Below, piece by piece: positions 42,945 to 52,152 of a stretch of DNA of 64,000 bases. The notes under the pieces were generated by a model. It worked only from the letters and a program-made list of their open reading frames with translations, was not told the DNA's origin and searched no databases. This stretch comes from UBA4582 sp047629195. GTDB lineage: Bacteria; Pseudomonadota; Gammaproteobacteria; Pseudomonadales; Azotimanducaceae. The first letter of the stretch is position 1. Each line of letters opens with the position of its first letter. Location: NCBI GenBank assembly GCA_047629195.1, contig JBLHWY010000002.1, positions 51,104 through 115,103 on the forward strand, given 5' to 3'. The position numbers were made by a program, and so were the translations under genes.

Positions 42945-44012
42945 ATGTCGAGAAAAGTTTTGGACGATAGTTATGTAACCTCAGTGAAGTACTACGATCT
43001 TCGACATCATTTGAAGAACTATGGTTTCACGGTGGCGATGTGTTGTGTCATTGCGCTTTTTCTATGGCTGCTCGGCAGCAATTCGTTCCTAAGTAATTTG
43101 AGCTTTTCTTTGTTCATCGGGCTGAGTGTGCACACTATCTCGGTATTATTCATGTATCGGTTTGGTGTGGAACGCTTTGGGCTAATCTACGGTGCATCGG
43201 TGCCGCTTGGGGTTTTAATCGGATATCCACTGGGAGCAATTGTGAATGGCATTCCCATGTCAGACATCGTCAGTGATATTTCTTCGACCCTGGTGAGTCT
43301 GGGAATAATTTCATCTATCGCCTCTTACTTTGCTTATTCTTACTATACCTTGATGGCGACGCGTGAAAAGTTACGTCAGGAAGAACTTCGGAGTTTGAAA
43401 AATGAAAAGGCCATGGTTGAGACTCAGTTAAGGTTACTACAGTCTCAAATTGAGCCTCATTTTCTATTTAACACGCTCTCACATGTCATCAGTTTAATGT
43501 CGGTTGATGCGAGCCGAGCCGAGCACATGTTGCTAGCCTTAACAAAGTTTCTTCGTGCAACGTTGAAACGCAGTAGGAATGAGAGTAACCGCTTGTCTGA
43601 CGAAGTACGGTTACTCGAAGACTATCTCTCGATATTGAAAATACGTATGGGCGAAAGACTAGAGTATGTCATTGATGTACAGGTCAACGCCGACAAAATC
43701 CGACTGCCGGCTCTGCTGATCCAACCTCTGGTTGAAAATGCAATAGTGCACGGGATTGAATCGAGAGAGGCAGGGGGTGAGGTTAAAATCAGTCTATTTC
43801 AAGATGAAATAGATCTGGTAATCTGTGTGACTGATAATGGCGATGGGTTGGGTGATGAGCCGGCGCTAGGTCAGGGTATCGGTATCAGCAACGTTAAAGA
43901 ACGGTTACGCATACTCTTTGGCCCTGACGTAAGATTGGAGTTAGCCGATTCTTTGCCTCATGGCTTAACCGTGACGATCCGTATTCCGTTGAGTGAGGTA
44001 TCTAATGTTTAA
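42945..44012 (+). CDS. LytS/YehU-type sensor histidine kinase
   Basis: A 355-residue protein from ATG 42945 (MSRKVLDDSY); a longer frame from TTG 42903 is less likely. Four membrane spans lie between about 25 and 140, then a coiled linker, then the His_kinase motif IEPHFLFNTLSHVISLM with the phosphoacceptor histidine, and a HATPase domain with LIQPLVENAIVHGI (N box) and VTDNGDGLGD (G box). The LytTR response-regulator gene overlaps its 3' end. The signal is unknown; the family often senses pyruvate or membrane state. Confidence 0.9.
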   Translation: MSRKVLDDSYVTSVKYYDLRHHLKNYGFTVAMCCVIALFLWLLGSNSFLSNLSFSLFIGLSVHTISVLFMYRFGVERFGLIYGASVPLGVLIGYPLGAIVNGIPMSDIVSDISSTLVSLGIISSIASYFAYSYYTLMATREKLRQEELRSLKNEKAMVETQLRLLQSQIEPHFLFNTLSHVISLMSVDASRAEHMLLALTKFLRATLKRSRNESNRLSDEVRLLEDYLSILKIRMGERLEYVIDVQVNADKIRLPALLIQPLVENAIVHGIESREAGGEVKISLFQDEIDLVICVTDNGDGLGDEPALGQGIGISNVKERLRILFGPDVRLELADSLPHGLTVTIRIPLSEVSNV

Positions 44013-44769
44013 CACGCCTACCGCCATCGTTGCGGATGATGAAACTAACTTGAATGTTTATCTGTGCCAATTGTTAGGAACGCTATGGCCGGAGTTAAGC
44101 ATCGTTGGCACCGCTGCCAACGGAAAAGAAGCAACAGATTTAATCAAGAGGCTTGAGCCAGACTTCGCATTTCTTGATATCAAGATGCCAGTTGCCACTG
44201 GATTAGAGGTTGCAATAGGAATCACTGGCAAGACTCAAGTTGTGTTTGTTACAGCCTATGATGAGTTTGCGATCGAGGCCTTTGAGTCTGCTGCTATCGA
44301 CTACTTGCTCAAACCTGTTGAATCGGATCGACTGGCAAAAACGGTTGCACGTCTTAAATCTGAATCAGTCGCTTATCCAGATCGAGAAAAATTGGTGGAA
44401 CTCGTCGCGCAATTGGTGGCCAAAACGGGAGATTCCAACCCGCAATATTTAAGTTGGATCCGGGCGGGGCTGCAGGGAGAAACAAAAATTATTTCGGTTG
44501 ACGATATTGACTATTTCAAAGCGGATCATAAATACACGTCCATTTTTGCAGGTGGAGCAGAGCATTTGATACGGAAGTCGATTAAGGATTTGGCTCAGGA
44601 ACTTGACCCGCAAAAATTTTGGCAGATTCATAGGAGCAGTATCGTCAATGTTCAAAGCATTGAAGTTGCTCGTAAGGATTTCAGGGGCAGGTATACGGTT
44701 TTCGTCAAGGGTATTAAAAATGGCTTGAAGGTGAGCGATCCTTATAGCTATTTGTTTCGTCAGATGTAA
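44005..44769 (+). CDS. LytTR-family response regulator
   Basis: A 254-residue regulator from ATG 44005 (MFNTPTAIVADDETN), overlapping the kinase gene by eight bases. The receiver domain (about 1-120) has acidic ADDE, the phospho-acceptor aspartate in AFLDIKMP and the lysine in YLLKPVE. The LytTR DNA-binding domain (about 145-250) has the features VDDIDYFKADHKYTSIF and FWQIHRSSIVNVQSIE. It binds direct repeats upstream of target genes. The GPH transporter gene 23 bases downstream is a candidate target or operon member. Confidence 0.92.
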   Translation: MFNTPTAIVADDETNLNVYLCQLLGTLWPELSIVGTAANGKEATDLIKRLEPDFAFLDIKMPVATGLEVAIGITGKTQVVFVTAYDEFAIEAFESAAIDYLLKPVESDRLAKTVARLKSESVAYPDREKLVELVAQLVAKTGDSNPQYLSWIRAGLQGETKIISVDDIDYFKADHKYTSIFAGGAEHLIRKSIKDLAQELDPQKFWQIHRSSIVNVQSIEVARKDFRGRYTVFVKGIKNGLKVSDPYSYLFRQM

Positions 44770-44792
44770 GTATTTCTTACCAAAGGAGAGGC

Positions 44793-46307
44793 GTGCATGA
44801 CCCGATATATGCTGTATATCCTATCCTTGTATCGTCAAAGTCAGATAGGATAATTTGTTGTGGCAAAGGTACTGTATTGATTAAGAAACTTCCATTCAGC
44901 ACAAAAATATTTTGGGGTTTTGGACAGATAGGTGAAGGGGTAAAAAACGCTGCGTTCGCTTCTTATTTGCTTTTCTACTATAACCAGATACTTGGCGTTT
45001 CCGCGACGCTTACTGCGCTAGCATTGGCCATCGCTGTATTTTTTGATGCAATCACCGACCCGCTAGCGGGCTCAGTGTCCGATAAATTTGAATCCCGTTG
45101 GGGCCGTCGTCACCCCTTTATGTTTGCGTCTGCTGCGCCCTTGGGTATCACTCTGTTTCTTTTGTTTTCTCCTCCTGCCGATATGAGTGAAATTTTTTAC
45201 TTTGTCTGGGTGTTGTTTTTTGCAGTGGCTGTTCGAACATTTCTAACGCTCTATCATGTTCCCCATCTTGCTCTGGGGGCAGAAATAGCACCCGATTATG
45301 AAGACAGAAACACCCTGTTTGGTACTGGCCTGTTTTTCGGGGCTTTTGGTGGCTATGGATTTATATTTCTAATGTTAGCCCTTGTCTTTACACCTCAGCC
45401 GGATTTGCCAAATGGGCTGTATAATGCAGCCGGTTATCCCATCATGGCTGGCACAGCGGGTGTGATAGCATTTTTAGCGATAATGCTCTGTGTCTGGGGG
45501 ACTCGAAAAGAAATCCCAAAAATGTCCAAAGTCGTGCCCGCGACGGAACCTCTCAGCCCGGGCAGGCTGTTTAGAGAATTAAAAGTCGCCTTTTCCAGCC
45601 CCTCTTATCGGTCGATCTTTTTTGGTTTAATGCTCGGCACTGTTGTTACCTCGGTTGAAGGAACCCTTCAGGCATTTATGGGTGTACATTTCTGGGGTTT
45701 GGAAACTACGGAGCTCAAATGGATTCCACTGACGATTGCCGCAGGCCTACCATTTGGGGCTGTTTTAGGGGCGTATCTGGTACGCTTTATGGACAAAAAG
45801 TGGTGTTTGATTGTTCCGGCGGCATTAACCACGATTAATGTTAACGTACTCATCGTACTGAGATTGCTGGGCGTCTTGCCGGAGAACGGCGACCCTCTTA
45901 TCCTGCAGCTATTACTGATTAATGTGTTTATTTCAGCAATCATTGCGCCCTCGATCTTTATTACGATCAATTCGATGTTTGCAGATATTTCCGATGAAAT
46001 AGAGTTGATGACAGGGCGAAGGCAGGAAGGCATTATTTATTCTGCTAGAGCCTTTGCCGCTAAGGCGGCTGTGGCGCTTGGTACAATTGTCGGGGGCATT
46101 ATCCTCGATGTGATTCAGTTTCCCGAAAATGCCGTGCCCGGCGAGGTAAGTGCTGAAGTCGTTTTTAATCTGGGATTTGCTCAGGGTCCTGGTACATCTA
46201 TCTTTAGCTTTTTGGGGCTTTTGCTCTATTTTCGGTATCGATTGTCTCGTCAGCGGCATCAGGAAATACTCGCTGAACTAGATAGAAAAAGGGCTTTCGA
46301 GCATTAA
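44793..46307 (+). CDS. GPH-family (MelB-type) sugar:cation symporter-like MFS transporter
   Basis: A 504-residue transporter with twelve predicted spans. GFGQIGEGVKNAAFASYLLFYYNQILG followed by AVFFDAITDPLAGSVSDKFESRWGRRHPF is the MelB signature, and the last half repeats the fold. An AAAGGAGAGG Shine-Dalgarno supports ATG 44793, giving about 28 extra N-terminal residues before the usual MelB start; a TTG at 44877 is the alternative. It imports glycosides or related solutes with Na+ or H+. No sugar hydrolase is near, so the substrate is not indicated. Confidence 0.87.
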   Translation: MHDPIYAVYPILVSSKSDRIICCGKGTVLIKKLPFSTKIFWGFGQIGEGVKNAAFASYLLFYYNQILGVSATLTALALAIAVFFDAITDPLAGSVSDKFESRWGRRHPFMFASAAPLGITLFLLFSPPADMSEIFYFVWVLFFAVAVRTFLTLYHVPHLALGAEIAPDYEDRNTLFGTGLFFGAFGGYGFIFLMLALVFTPQPDLPNGLYNAAGYPIMAGTAGVIAFLAIMLCVWGTRKEIPKMSKVVPATEPLSPGRLFRELKVAFSSPSYRSIFFGLMLGTVVTSVEGTLQAFMGVHFWGLETTELKWIPLTIAAGLPFGAVLGAYLVRFMDKKWCLIVPAALTTINVNVLIVLRLLGVLPENGDPLILQLLLINVFISAIIAPSIFITINSMFADISDEIELMTGRRQEGIIYSARAFAAKAAVALGTIVGGIILDVIQFPENAVPGEVSAEVVFNLGFAQGPGTSIFSFLGLLLYFRYRLSRQRHQEILAELDRKRAFEH

Positions 46308-46363
46308 TCTCTAGCGCAAATTCAAAGACAATCGACATATATCAAAAATTCTCAAGATAGACG

Positions 46364-46391
46364 CTTGAATTAGCAAAATATGCCCTCAAAT
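46364..46391 (+). promoter_or_regulatory. possible sigma-32-type promoter before rpoH
   Basis: CTTGAA, 13 bases, then CCCTCAAAT resembles the heat-shock promoter pattern CTTGAAA-N11-16-CCCCATNT, although the -10 part fits poorly. It lies about 110 bases upstream of the RpoH-like gene and would imply autoregulation. Confidence 0.3.
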
Positions 46392-46499
46392 AGTGAACAT
46401 TCGCGAGTTTCAGTACTCTAAGTACTTGGAAACAATAGGGTGACGCACAACTTTTCACCCTTGAGCATATTGAAATATTGAAGAGGATCTATTACAACA

Positions 46500-47351
46500 A
46501 TGATTATGAATAATCAGTTGCCGATATTGAATTCAGGAAGCTTGGGTTCTTATCTCGATTCATTACAACAAATACCCCTGTTAACAGCCGAGGAAGAAGT
46601 TGACTTGTTCTTGCGTTTTCAGGAACACGATGACCTAGAAGCAGCGCGGAAAATCGTACTCTCACACCTGCGTTATGTTGCCTATGTCGCAAGAAGCTAC
46701 ATGGGTTACGGATTACCACTGGAGGACATAGTTCAGCAGGGTAATGTTGGTTTAATGAAATCGGTGAAGAAGTTTAGCCTTGAGCATAATGTTCGGCTTG
46801 TATCGTTTGCAGTACATTGGATTAAAGCGGAAATTCACGAGTTCATCTTGAAAAACTGGAAGATCGTAAAAGTTGCTACGACAAAAGCTCAGCGGAAGTT
46901 GTTTTTCAATTTAAGAAAAGCGAAGAAGCGATTAGGTTGGTTGAAAGGTGAAGAAGTTGTTCATATTGCTAAAGATTTGGGCGTGAAACCTGAAGAGGTG
47001 GTTGAGATGGAAAATCGTCTGAGCCGTGTCGATGAAACGTTCGATCGGCCAGATGACGGCGATGATGAAGTTGCGTCGAGCCCTGTTGTGTATCTCAGCA
47101 AAGGACATGCTGAAGACCCTGCTTGGGTAACTGAAACTGAGGAAGTATCAGAGCAGAGAGCCGAGCGTCTTACTAAGGCATTAGCTTCACTCGATAGCCG
47201 ATCGCGGGATATCGTACAAAGTCGCTGGTTAGCGAACGAAAAATCCGGTCTGAAATGTCTCGCTGAAACCTACGGTGTCTCAATGGAACGTATCAGACAA
47301 ATTGAAGCGAAAGCATTTGAGAAAATGCAGCCTTACCTGGAAACAGCGTAA
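46500..47351 (+). CDS. rpoH: RpoH-type (sigma-32) RNA polymerase sigma factor
   Basis: A 283-residue sigma factor. YLDSLQQIPLLTAEEEVDLF starts region 1.2; region 2 spans LSHLRYVAYVARSYMGYGLPLEDIVQQGNVGLMKSVKKF; the RpoH box QRKLFFNLR is at 131-139, the hallmark of sigma-32; region 4 ends AETYGVSMERIRQIEAKAFEKM. It directs heat-shock transcription. It is not next to ftsYEX, the usual location, so it may be a second RpoH or a moved copy. Two ATGs (46500 and 46506) could start. Confidence 0.92.
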   Translation: MIMNNQLPILNSGSLGSYLDSLQQIPLLTAEEEVDLFLRFQEHDDLEAARKIVLSHLRYVAYVARSYMGYGLPLEDIVQQGNVGLMKSVKKFSLEHNVRLVSFAVHWIKAEIHEFILKNWKIVKVATTKAQRKLFFNLRKAKKRLGWLKGEEVVHIAKDLGVKPEEVVEMENRLSRVDETFDRPDDGDDEVASSPVVYLSKGHAEDPAWVTETEEVSEQRAERLTKALASLDSRSRDIVQSRWLANEKSGLKCLAETYGVSMERIRQIEAKAFEKMQPYLETA

Positions 47352-47377
47352 GGCGCTTGCTGCACATCCCTCTTTTG

Positions 47378-47444
47378 AAGCCTCTCTATGCCTTTCTCTA
47401 TGCCTTTCTCTGTGTCTTTCTCTATGCCTCTGTCTGAGGCTTAC
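47378..47444 (+). repeat. 12-base tandem repeat after rpoH
   Basis: CTATGCCTTTCT and close variants occur about five times in a row. It starts 27 bases after the RpoH stop. No hairpin and no coding role is apparent. Confidence 0.8.
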
Positions 47445-47589
47445 TCCGTTACTAAATAAAGCTGGCAGCGACGTTGCCTAAGCTCTTGCTAAATTTTGAT
47501 ATCAAGCCCCGATCTTTGTTATGGTCTTCGGGTAGTTATCTAAACCGTGCGGTTACTTGCGCACCAAAATGAATGTGAGGGAGCAACAT

Positions 47590-48375
47590 ATGTCAGAAGC
47601 ATTGATCACAACAGACGTCAGTAATCTGGATTTTCCAGCGCTGGTCGCAGATCTGAACCGTTTACTCAGATTACGGACAACGCCAATCGGGATGAAAATG
47701 TTCAAAACCCGAGCAGAGATGGAAGCGATCCCGCGAATTCGTCGTCCAAAGGATATTCACACAACAGATCAGATCGTAGGACAAGCCTCTCGCAACGGTT
47801 GGACTGTAGGTATTACTATGGAAGATCTTGTAGGTGCCCAATGTGGCACAGTGCTGGGCTTGCATCCGCGAGACGAAAAATGGCTGTCAGGCGATAAAAT
47901 GCACGGCGTATGGTTTGGCACCCTTGAAGACTCTTCAGCCCACCAGAATGCGATGGATGTGCCTGCATACGGTACTCATGAGGCGATGGCGGTAAGCCCG
48001 CTGACCTCGGGTCGACTGAATCCGCCCGATATTTGTTTAATTTACGCAACGCCTGCGCAGATGATTATATTTATTAATGGTTTACAGTGGCTTGGGTATA
48101 AAAAACTAGATTGGAGTTGTGTTGGTGAGTCATCCTGTGCCGATTCTTGGGGTCGCGCGTTGAAAACGGGTGAACCGAGTCTGTCTATCCCTTGTTTTGC
48201 TGAACGTCGATATGGTGGGGTGATGGAAGATGAATTGTTGATGGCGATACCGCCTTCATTTCTACCGAAAGTGATCGCCGGCATGGAGGCTTTGTCGAAA
48301 AATGGCCTGAGGTATCCGATCGCACCCTATGGCGTGACGAATGACGTAAGAGCTGGAATGGGCGCAAGCTACTAG
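47590..48375 (+). CDS. DUF169 family protein
   Basis: A 261-residue protein from ATG 47590 with GAGGGAGC upstream; the frame extends 11 codons further. LLRLRTTPIGMKMFKTRAEME, SRNGWTVGITMEDLVGAQCG and CVGESSCADSWGRALKTGEPSLSIPCFAERRYGG are conserved DUF169 blocks, with several cysteines that may bind a cofactor or metal. DUF169 proteins are uncharacterised. The gene lies between rpoH and an acyl-CoA synthetase (convergent). Confidence 0.88.
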   Translation: MSEALITTDVSNLDFPALVADLNRLLRLRTTPIGMKMFKTRAEMEAIPRIRRPKDIHTTDQIVGQASRNGWTVGITMEDLVGAQCGTVLGLHPRDEKWLSGDKMHGVWFGTLEDSSAHQNAMDVPAYGTHEAMAVSPLTSGRLNPPDICLIYATPAQMIIFINGLQWLGYKKLDWSCVGESSCADSWGRALKTGEPSLSIPCFAERRYGGVMEDELLMAIPPSFLPKVIAGMEALSKNGLRYPIAPYGVTNDVRAGMGASY

Positions 48376-48385
48376 TTCGGTTCTG

Positions 48386-48421
48386 CTGGGGATTCAGCGA
48401 CGACCACGCCTGAATTCCCAG
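48386..48421. terminator. hairpin between convergent genes
   Basis: CTGGGGATTCAG and CTGAATTCCCAG pair over 12 bases with one mismatch (G-U in RNA) around a 12-base loop. It lies 11 bases after the DUF169 stop. No T tract follows in either direction. Confidence 0.55.
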
Positions 48422-48587
48422 ATGATCGTTTGTGCTGTGTGTATCTCCCTCTTTTCCTCCGCTTGTCATTATGCAGTCGTGACTTAGCGCAGAAATGTAT
48501 TCCTGGCCCGTTTTAAATGGGGGAAAGCTCAAAGACCTTGCCCATGAAAGTTGGTTTTTGAGGAAATCGCCAATTTGTAATCAAATC

Positions 48588-50165
48588 TTAAATCGATTTA
48601 TCGCGTCCCGCCCAATAAGGTGCCCGCACTACGCGTCTTTGAATTTTCCCCGTGGGTAGTCTGGGCAGATCTAAAGCAAAATCAATCGTCTTAGGGCACT
48701 TGAAACCTGGTAGCCGTTCTCGTGCAAATTTTTTCAAGTCTTCAGCTAATGCCTCTGAAGGTTCATGTCCCGGGTTCAGTTGAACCACGGATTTGACCTC
48801 TTCGCCCCATTCTTCATTGGGAACCCCAATGCTACATACATCGTGAACCGCAGGATGCTGCATGACTTCATTGTCGACTTCCTGGGGATAAATGTTCACA
48901 CCGCCGGAAATGATTAGTTCAGCGGTTCTACCTGTTAGGAAAAGGTAGCCGTCTTCATCAAAATAGCCCATGTCACCAAGGGTAAAATAATCCCCTCGGT
49001 AAGAAGAGTCCGTTTTGGAATTGTCTTTGTAGTAAACGAACCTGCCATGCTCTGGTGCGTGCATGTAAATTGTGCCGGTTTCGCCAACGGCTACTGGATT
49101 ACCATCGTCATCTAGGATTTTATTATCAAATTCCGGACCGGGTCTGCCGACTGTACCAGGTTTTGTCAGCCATTCTTCCGAGCCGACAAGGAAGCCGCCG
49201 CCGCCTTCAGTGGCAGCGTAGTATTCAATTAATACGGGCCCAAACCAGTTGATCATATTCCGCTTAACGTGGATGGGGCAGGGTGCCGCTCCGTGGATAA
49301 TTTGTTTCACACTGCTGATATCATATTTATTTCTAGTCTCTTCCGGCAGCATTAATAACCGGTGGAACATGGTTGCAACCATGTGACAATGGGTTACCTT
49401 ATGCGTCGCAATGAGTGCAAGGTTTTGCTCAGGGTCCCATTTATCCATCATGACAACGGTTGCACCAGAGACAATTGGCGTTAGGACATCGATCAACAGT
49501 GGTGCAGCGTGGTAGGCAGGCCCGGTGCATAGGGCGACTGGATTTTCATTGTTGAATCCAGTCTCAGAATAATCGGGGAGTAATATGGGGCGTTCTTCTC
49601 TATAAACCCCTTTGGGATGTCCTGTGGTCCCAGAGGTGTAGAGCATGGTGCCTCCATGAATGGGGGCCGTGATATTTTCAGTATCACATTTTTCTAATTC
49701 TGCTTGGTAGTCGTGATAGCCTTCAGCCGCTCCGCCAATCGAAAGTGAACACTGAATTTTAGATGCCAATGCGCCGACTTCTTCAAGTTTGTGCAAGTAC
49801 TGATTTTCGGCAATGAAAATTTTCGCGTCGCTGTTGTCGACAATATATCCGATTTCTTCTCCAGTCAGGTGCCAGTTAATGGGTGTCACTCTGGTTCCCG
49901 TGCGGAATGCCGCCATCATAACCTGAATAAACTCAATTCGATTGCTGCATAAAAGCGCGATGCCATCATCCGGTTCCAGCTCTGACTTTCTAATGAAATC
50001 AGCAAGCTGATTTGCCCTTTTGTTCAAGTCAAGCCAAGAGTGAACACCAAATCGATCGACCACAGCTGCTTCACTTGGTTTTACAGCCGCGTATACGGCA
50101 AGCGACATGCCGGTTTTAGCTGCGTCAGTCGCGTCTATTTGGGTGTAGTCCACTGCAGTTTCCAT
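48588..50165 (-). CDS. AMP-dependent acyl-CoA synthetase/ligase
   Basis: A 525-residue ANL-family enzyme. The P-loop-like motif TMLYTSGTTGHPKGVYRE is near residues 180-197, EYYAATEGGGG is the A5 motif, GDMGYFDEDGYLFLTGR carries the A7/A8 aspartate and hinge, and LPRLPTGKIQRRVV has the catalytic lysine. It activates a carboxylic acid with ATP and joins it to CoA. Its closest look is the fadD13/long-chain group found next to acyl-CoA dehydrogenases; chain length cannot be told. It stands alone. Confidence 0.93.
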   Translation of the reverse strand: METAVDYTQIDATDAAKTGMSLAVYAAVKPSEAAVVDRFGVHSWLDLNKRANQLADFIRKSELEPDDGIALLCSNRIEFIQVMMAAFRTGTRVTPINWHLTGEEIGYIVDNSDAKIFIAENQYLHKLEEVGALASKIQCSLSIGGAAEGYHDYQAELEKCDTENITAPIHGGTMLYTSGTTGHPKGVYREERPILLPDYSETGFNNENPVALCTGPAYHAAPLLIDVLTPIVSGATVVMMDKWDPEQNLALIATHKVTHCHMVATMFHRLLMLPEETRNKYDISSVKQIIHGAAPCPIHVKRNMINWFGPVLIEYYAATEGGGGFLVGSEEWLTKPGTVGRPGPEFDNKILDDDGNPVAVGETGTIYMHAPEHGRFVYYKDNSKTDSSYRGDYFTLGDMGYFDEDGYLFLTGRTAELIISGGVNIYPQEVDNEVMQHPAVHDVCSIGVPNEEWGEEVKSVVQLNPGHEPSEALAEDLKKFARERLPGFKCPKTIDFALDLPRLPTGKIQRRVVRAPYWAGRDKSI

Positions 50166-50249
50166 CGTTTAATTACCTATTTGTATTTGGATGATTGGCC
50201 AAAGTATTGCTTGATAGCGCTCGATAATATATCGAACAGCAAGCAACGG

Positions 50250-51950
50250 CTAGAGGCTCTTTTTGATATTTACGGTGATTTGTAGGCTATCCACATCCTG
50301 CTCGTTTCGGTTTGTAAGCGGGAATGCGAAGTCAATGTGGACAATACTCCCGACGTCCGCTTTGCTGGATGCAAGGCGAATACCAAAGCCGGCATTGAGT
50401 AAGTATTTATCCTTCAGGTTGTCGCTGATGCCCGCTTGCCATACGCGGCCTGCGTCGACGAAAATTGCGAACCCTGGTCTCACCAAATTTAAAATATGCC
50501 AATCGGTATACTGACGTTCCTCAAGGGTCAAAACAATACGATGGTCGCCAGTTTGAAATCTACTGTCGTAGCCTCGCGCACCTGTATCTCCGCCCAATAC
50601 CACTTGCTGGTTAATATTTAGATTGTGACTGAAGGTGCCAGAAATACTAGCAAAGAAAGATCTGAGAGGTGCTTGACTACGGAAGTACCTCATTTCATAT
50701 TGCGTGACGAGATCTTCGTCTTCATTTGTATCGAAATTCCACAAGCCAGAAAGTGAGAATTGGTGTAGAAGTAGCGCTTTCTCATTATAGAACAGGGTGT
50801 CAGAGTAACTGGTTTCTATCGTCGCGCGATTCTGGTCTGACCCAAATTCTGTCGCTGCATAGCCAAATTTAAAGTTGAAGTTGTGACCAAGATGTAAATC
50901 TTCGGTTCGGTAAATTTGATCGATGTTAAAAGCCTGGGCGAAGTTGTCCTCGAGAGACTGATATTGAATAAAGGGATAAGAGAGTCGTTTGTCGATTGCC
51001 AGGGTGACGGGTGCAGGGAGACTGTCTCCATCGGAGAATTCATCATCGCGAAAGGCATAGCCGACTAACCATCGCTGAACGACATTGCCGATAAGTCCTT
51101 TGGAGAAACCATAACTTATTCTATAGTCATCAATCTTGTGGTCTAGCTCTGACACTTTTTTACCCCGGAAGAACTGGGTGTCCGTTCGATCCACTTCTTC
51201 AAATCTGACTTCCCAGGATTGCTTTGAATCGAGTGAGTAGAACGGTAATGCAAGTCTTGCAAATCCACTTTTGCCATCGTCGGACTTAGTTAATGCGAGC
51301 CTTGTGGAGACCCGTGTGCCGCGTATGTTGTTATCTTCGTAAGCAAGCTTGGTTGAAATTCGGTCAATGTCCTTTTTGTGAGAAATAGACGCGAGCTTAC
51401 CAGCGCCAAATAGATTGGATTCACTCAGTGATAGGCGATAATTATTGTTGCCCCCGGATCGATCAATGCTCGCCTCTGGCGTGAACGACCAGACGTCCCT
51501 GGTGACAACTTCGATGTCAGTGATGCCGTTACAATGACTTACAGGTTTTATTGTTGAATCGTAAAGAAAATTGGCATTTCGTAGCAGCCTACCAGACTCC
51601 TCTAAGACTCTTGACTCATAGGGGCTTCCACTTTTGAATAACAATTCCTGCTCGATGGTTTTTGGCGTCGTTAATATATGAAATCTGTTTGCCCAACGGA
51701 AAATTAAATTGTTTTCTCCCGGGTCGGATTCATCAAATATGGGTAGACGTGTGATATAAACCCTGCCAACGACTGAATTGGCTGGAACTACAAGATCGTC
51801 ACCGATGACCTCTGGGTTATTTTCTACGTTAGATGGTGTGTGTAAATTTGTACTGGCTTGGTACGTTGGGTTACAGGTTAGCAACTCTTCAGCAATTATG
51901 GATTTACTTAAGCAAAGAAGGATGAAAAACGAGGAGGCGATATAGCGCAT
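50250..51950 (-). CDS. BamA/TamA-like outer membrane protein (POTRA plus surface antigen barrel)
   Basis: A 566-residue protein. Signal peptide at 1-20 (cleavage near SIIA-EE). VVGRVYITRLPIFDESDP starts the first POTRA-like repeat and LLFKSGSPYESRVLEESGRLLRNANFLYDSTI the second; a 16-strand barrel follows with the conserved VLGGDTGARGYDSRFQTGDH and GFAIFVDAGRVW motifs of Omp85 proteins (VRGY/F equivalent near 450). It is shorter than BamA (two POTRAs rather than five), closer to short Omp85 variants. Substrate is unknown; no partner is adjacent. Confidence 0.87.
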   Translation of the reverse strand: MRYIASSFFILLCLSKSIIAEELLTCNPTYQASTNLHTPSNVENNPEVIGDDLVVPANSVVGRVYITRLPIFDESDPGENNLIFRWANRFHILTTPKTIEQELLFKSGSPYESRVLEESGRLLRNANFLYDSTIKPVSHCNGITDIEVVTRDVWSFTPEASIDRSGGNNNYRLSLSESNLFGAGKLASISHKKDIDRISTKLAYEDNNIRGTRVSTRLALTKSDDGKSGFARLALPFYSLDSKQSWEVRFEEVDRTDTQFFRGKKVSELDHKIDDYRISYGFSKGLIGNVVQRWLVGYAFRDDEFSDGDSLPAPVTLAIDKRLSYPFIQYQSLEDNFAQAFNIDQIYRTEDLHLGHNFNFKFGYAATEFGSDQNRATIETSYSDTLFYNEKALLLHQFSLSGLWNFDTNEDEDLVTQYEMRYFRSQAPLRSFFASISGTFSHNLNINQQVVLGGDTGARGYDSRFQTGDHRIVLTLEERQYTDWHILNLVRPGFAIFVDAGRVWQAGISDNLKDKYLLNAGFGIRLASSKADVGSIVHIDFAFPLTNRNEQDVDSLQITVNIKKSL

Positions 51951-52152
51951 AGGGTGGTTAGAGATAATTTGTTTAACTTCGAACAGGATGGTATTTAGCT
52001 TATCGAAGCCGACGAAGCAAAGAAACCTACTGGTCTCGTTGTGTGATATTTCCCCACGTTAATGAGAGGTTTCAATATTTTAGCGTAGAAACGATTTTTT
52101 CTATAAAGTGGGTTCTACAGTTAATTAAAATGATAAAAGTGGAGTAATGTAG

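Noticed and set aside
47378..47444. CRISPR-like array after rpoH
   Set aside because: Units are 12 bases with no spacers; it is a simple tandem repeat.
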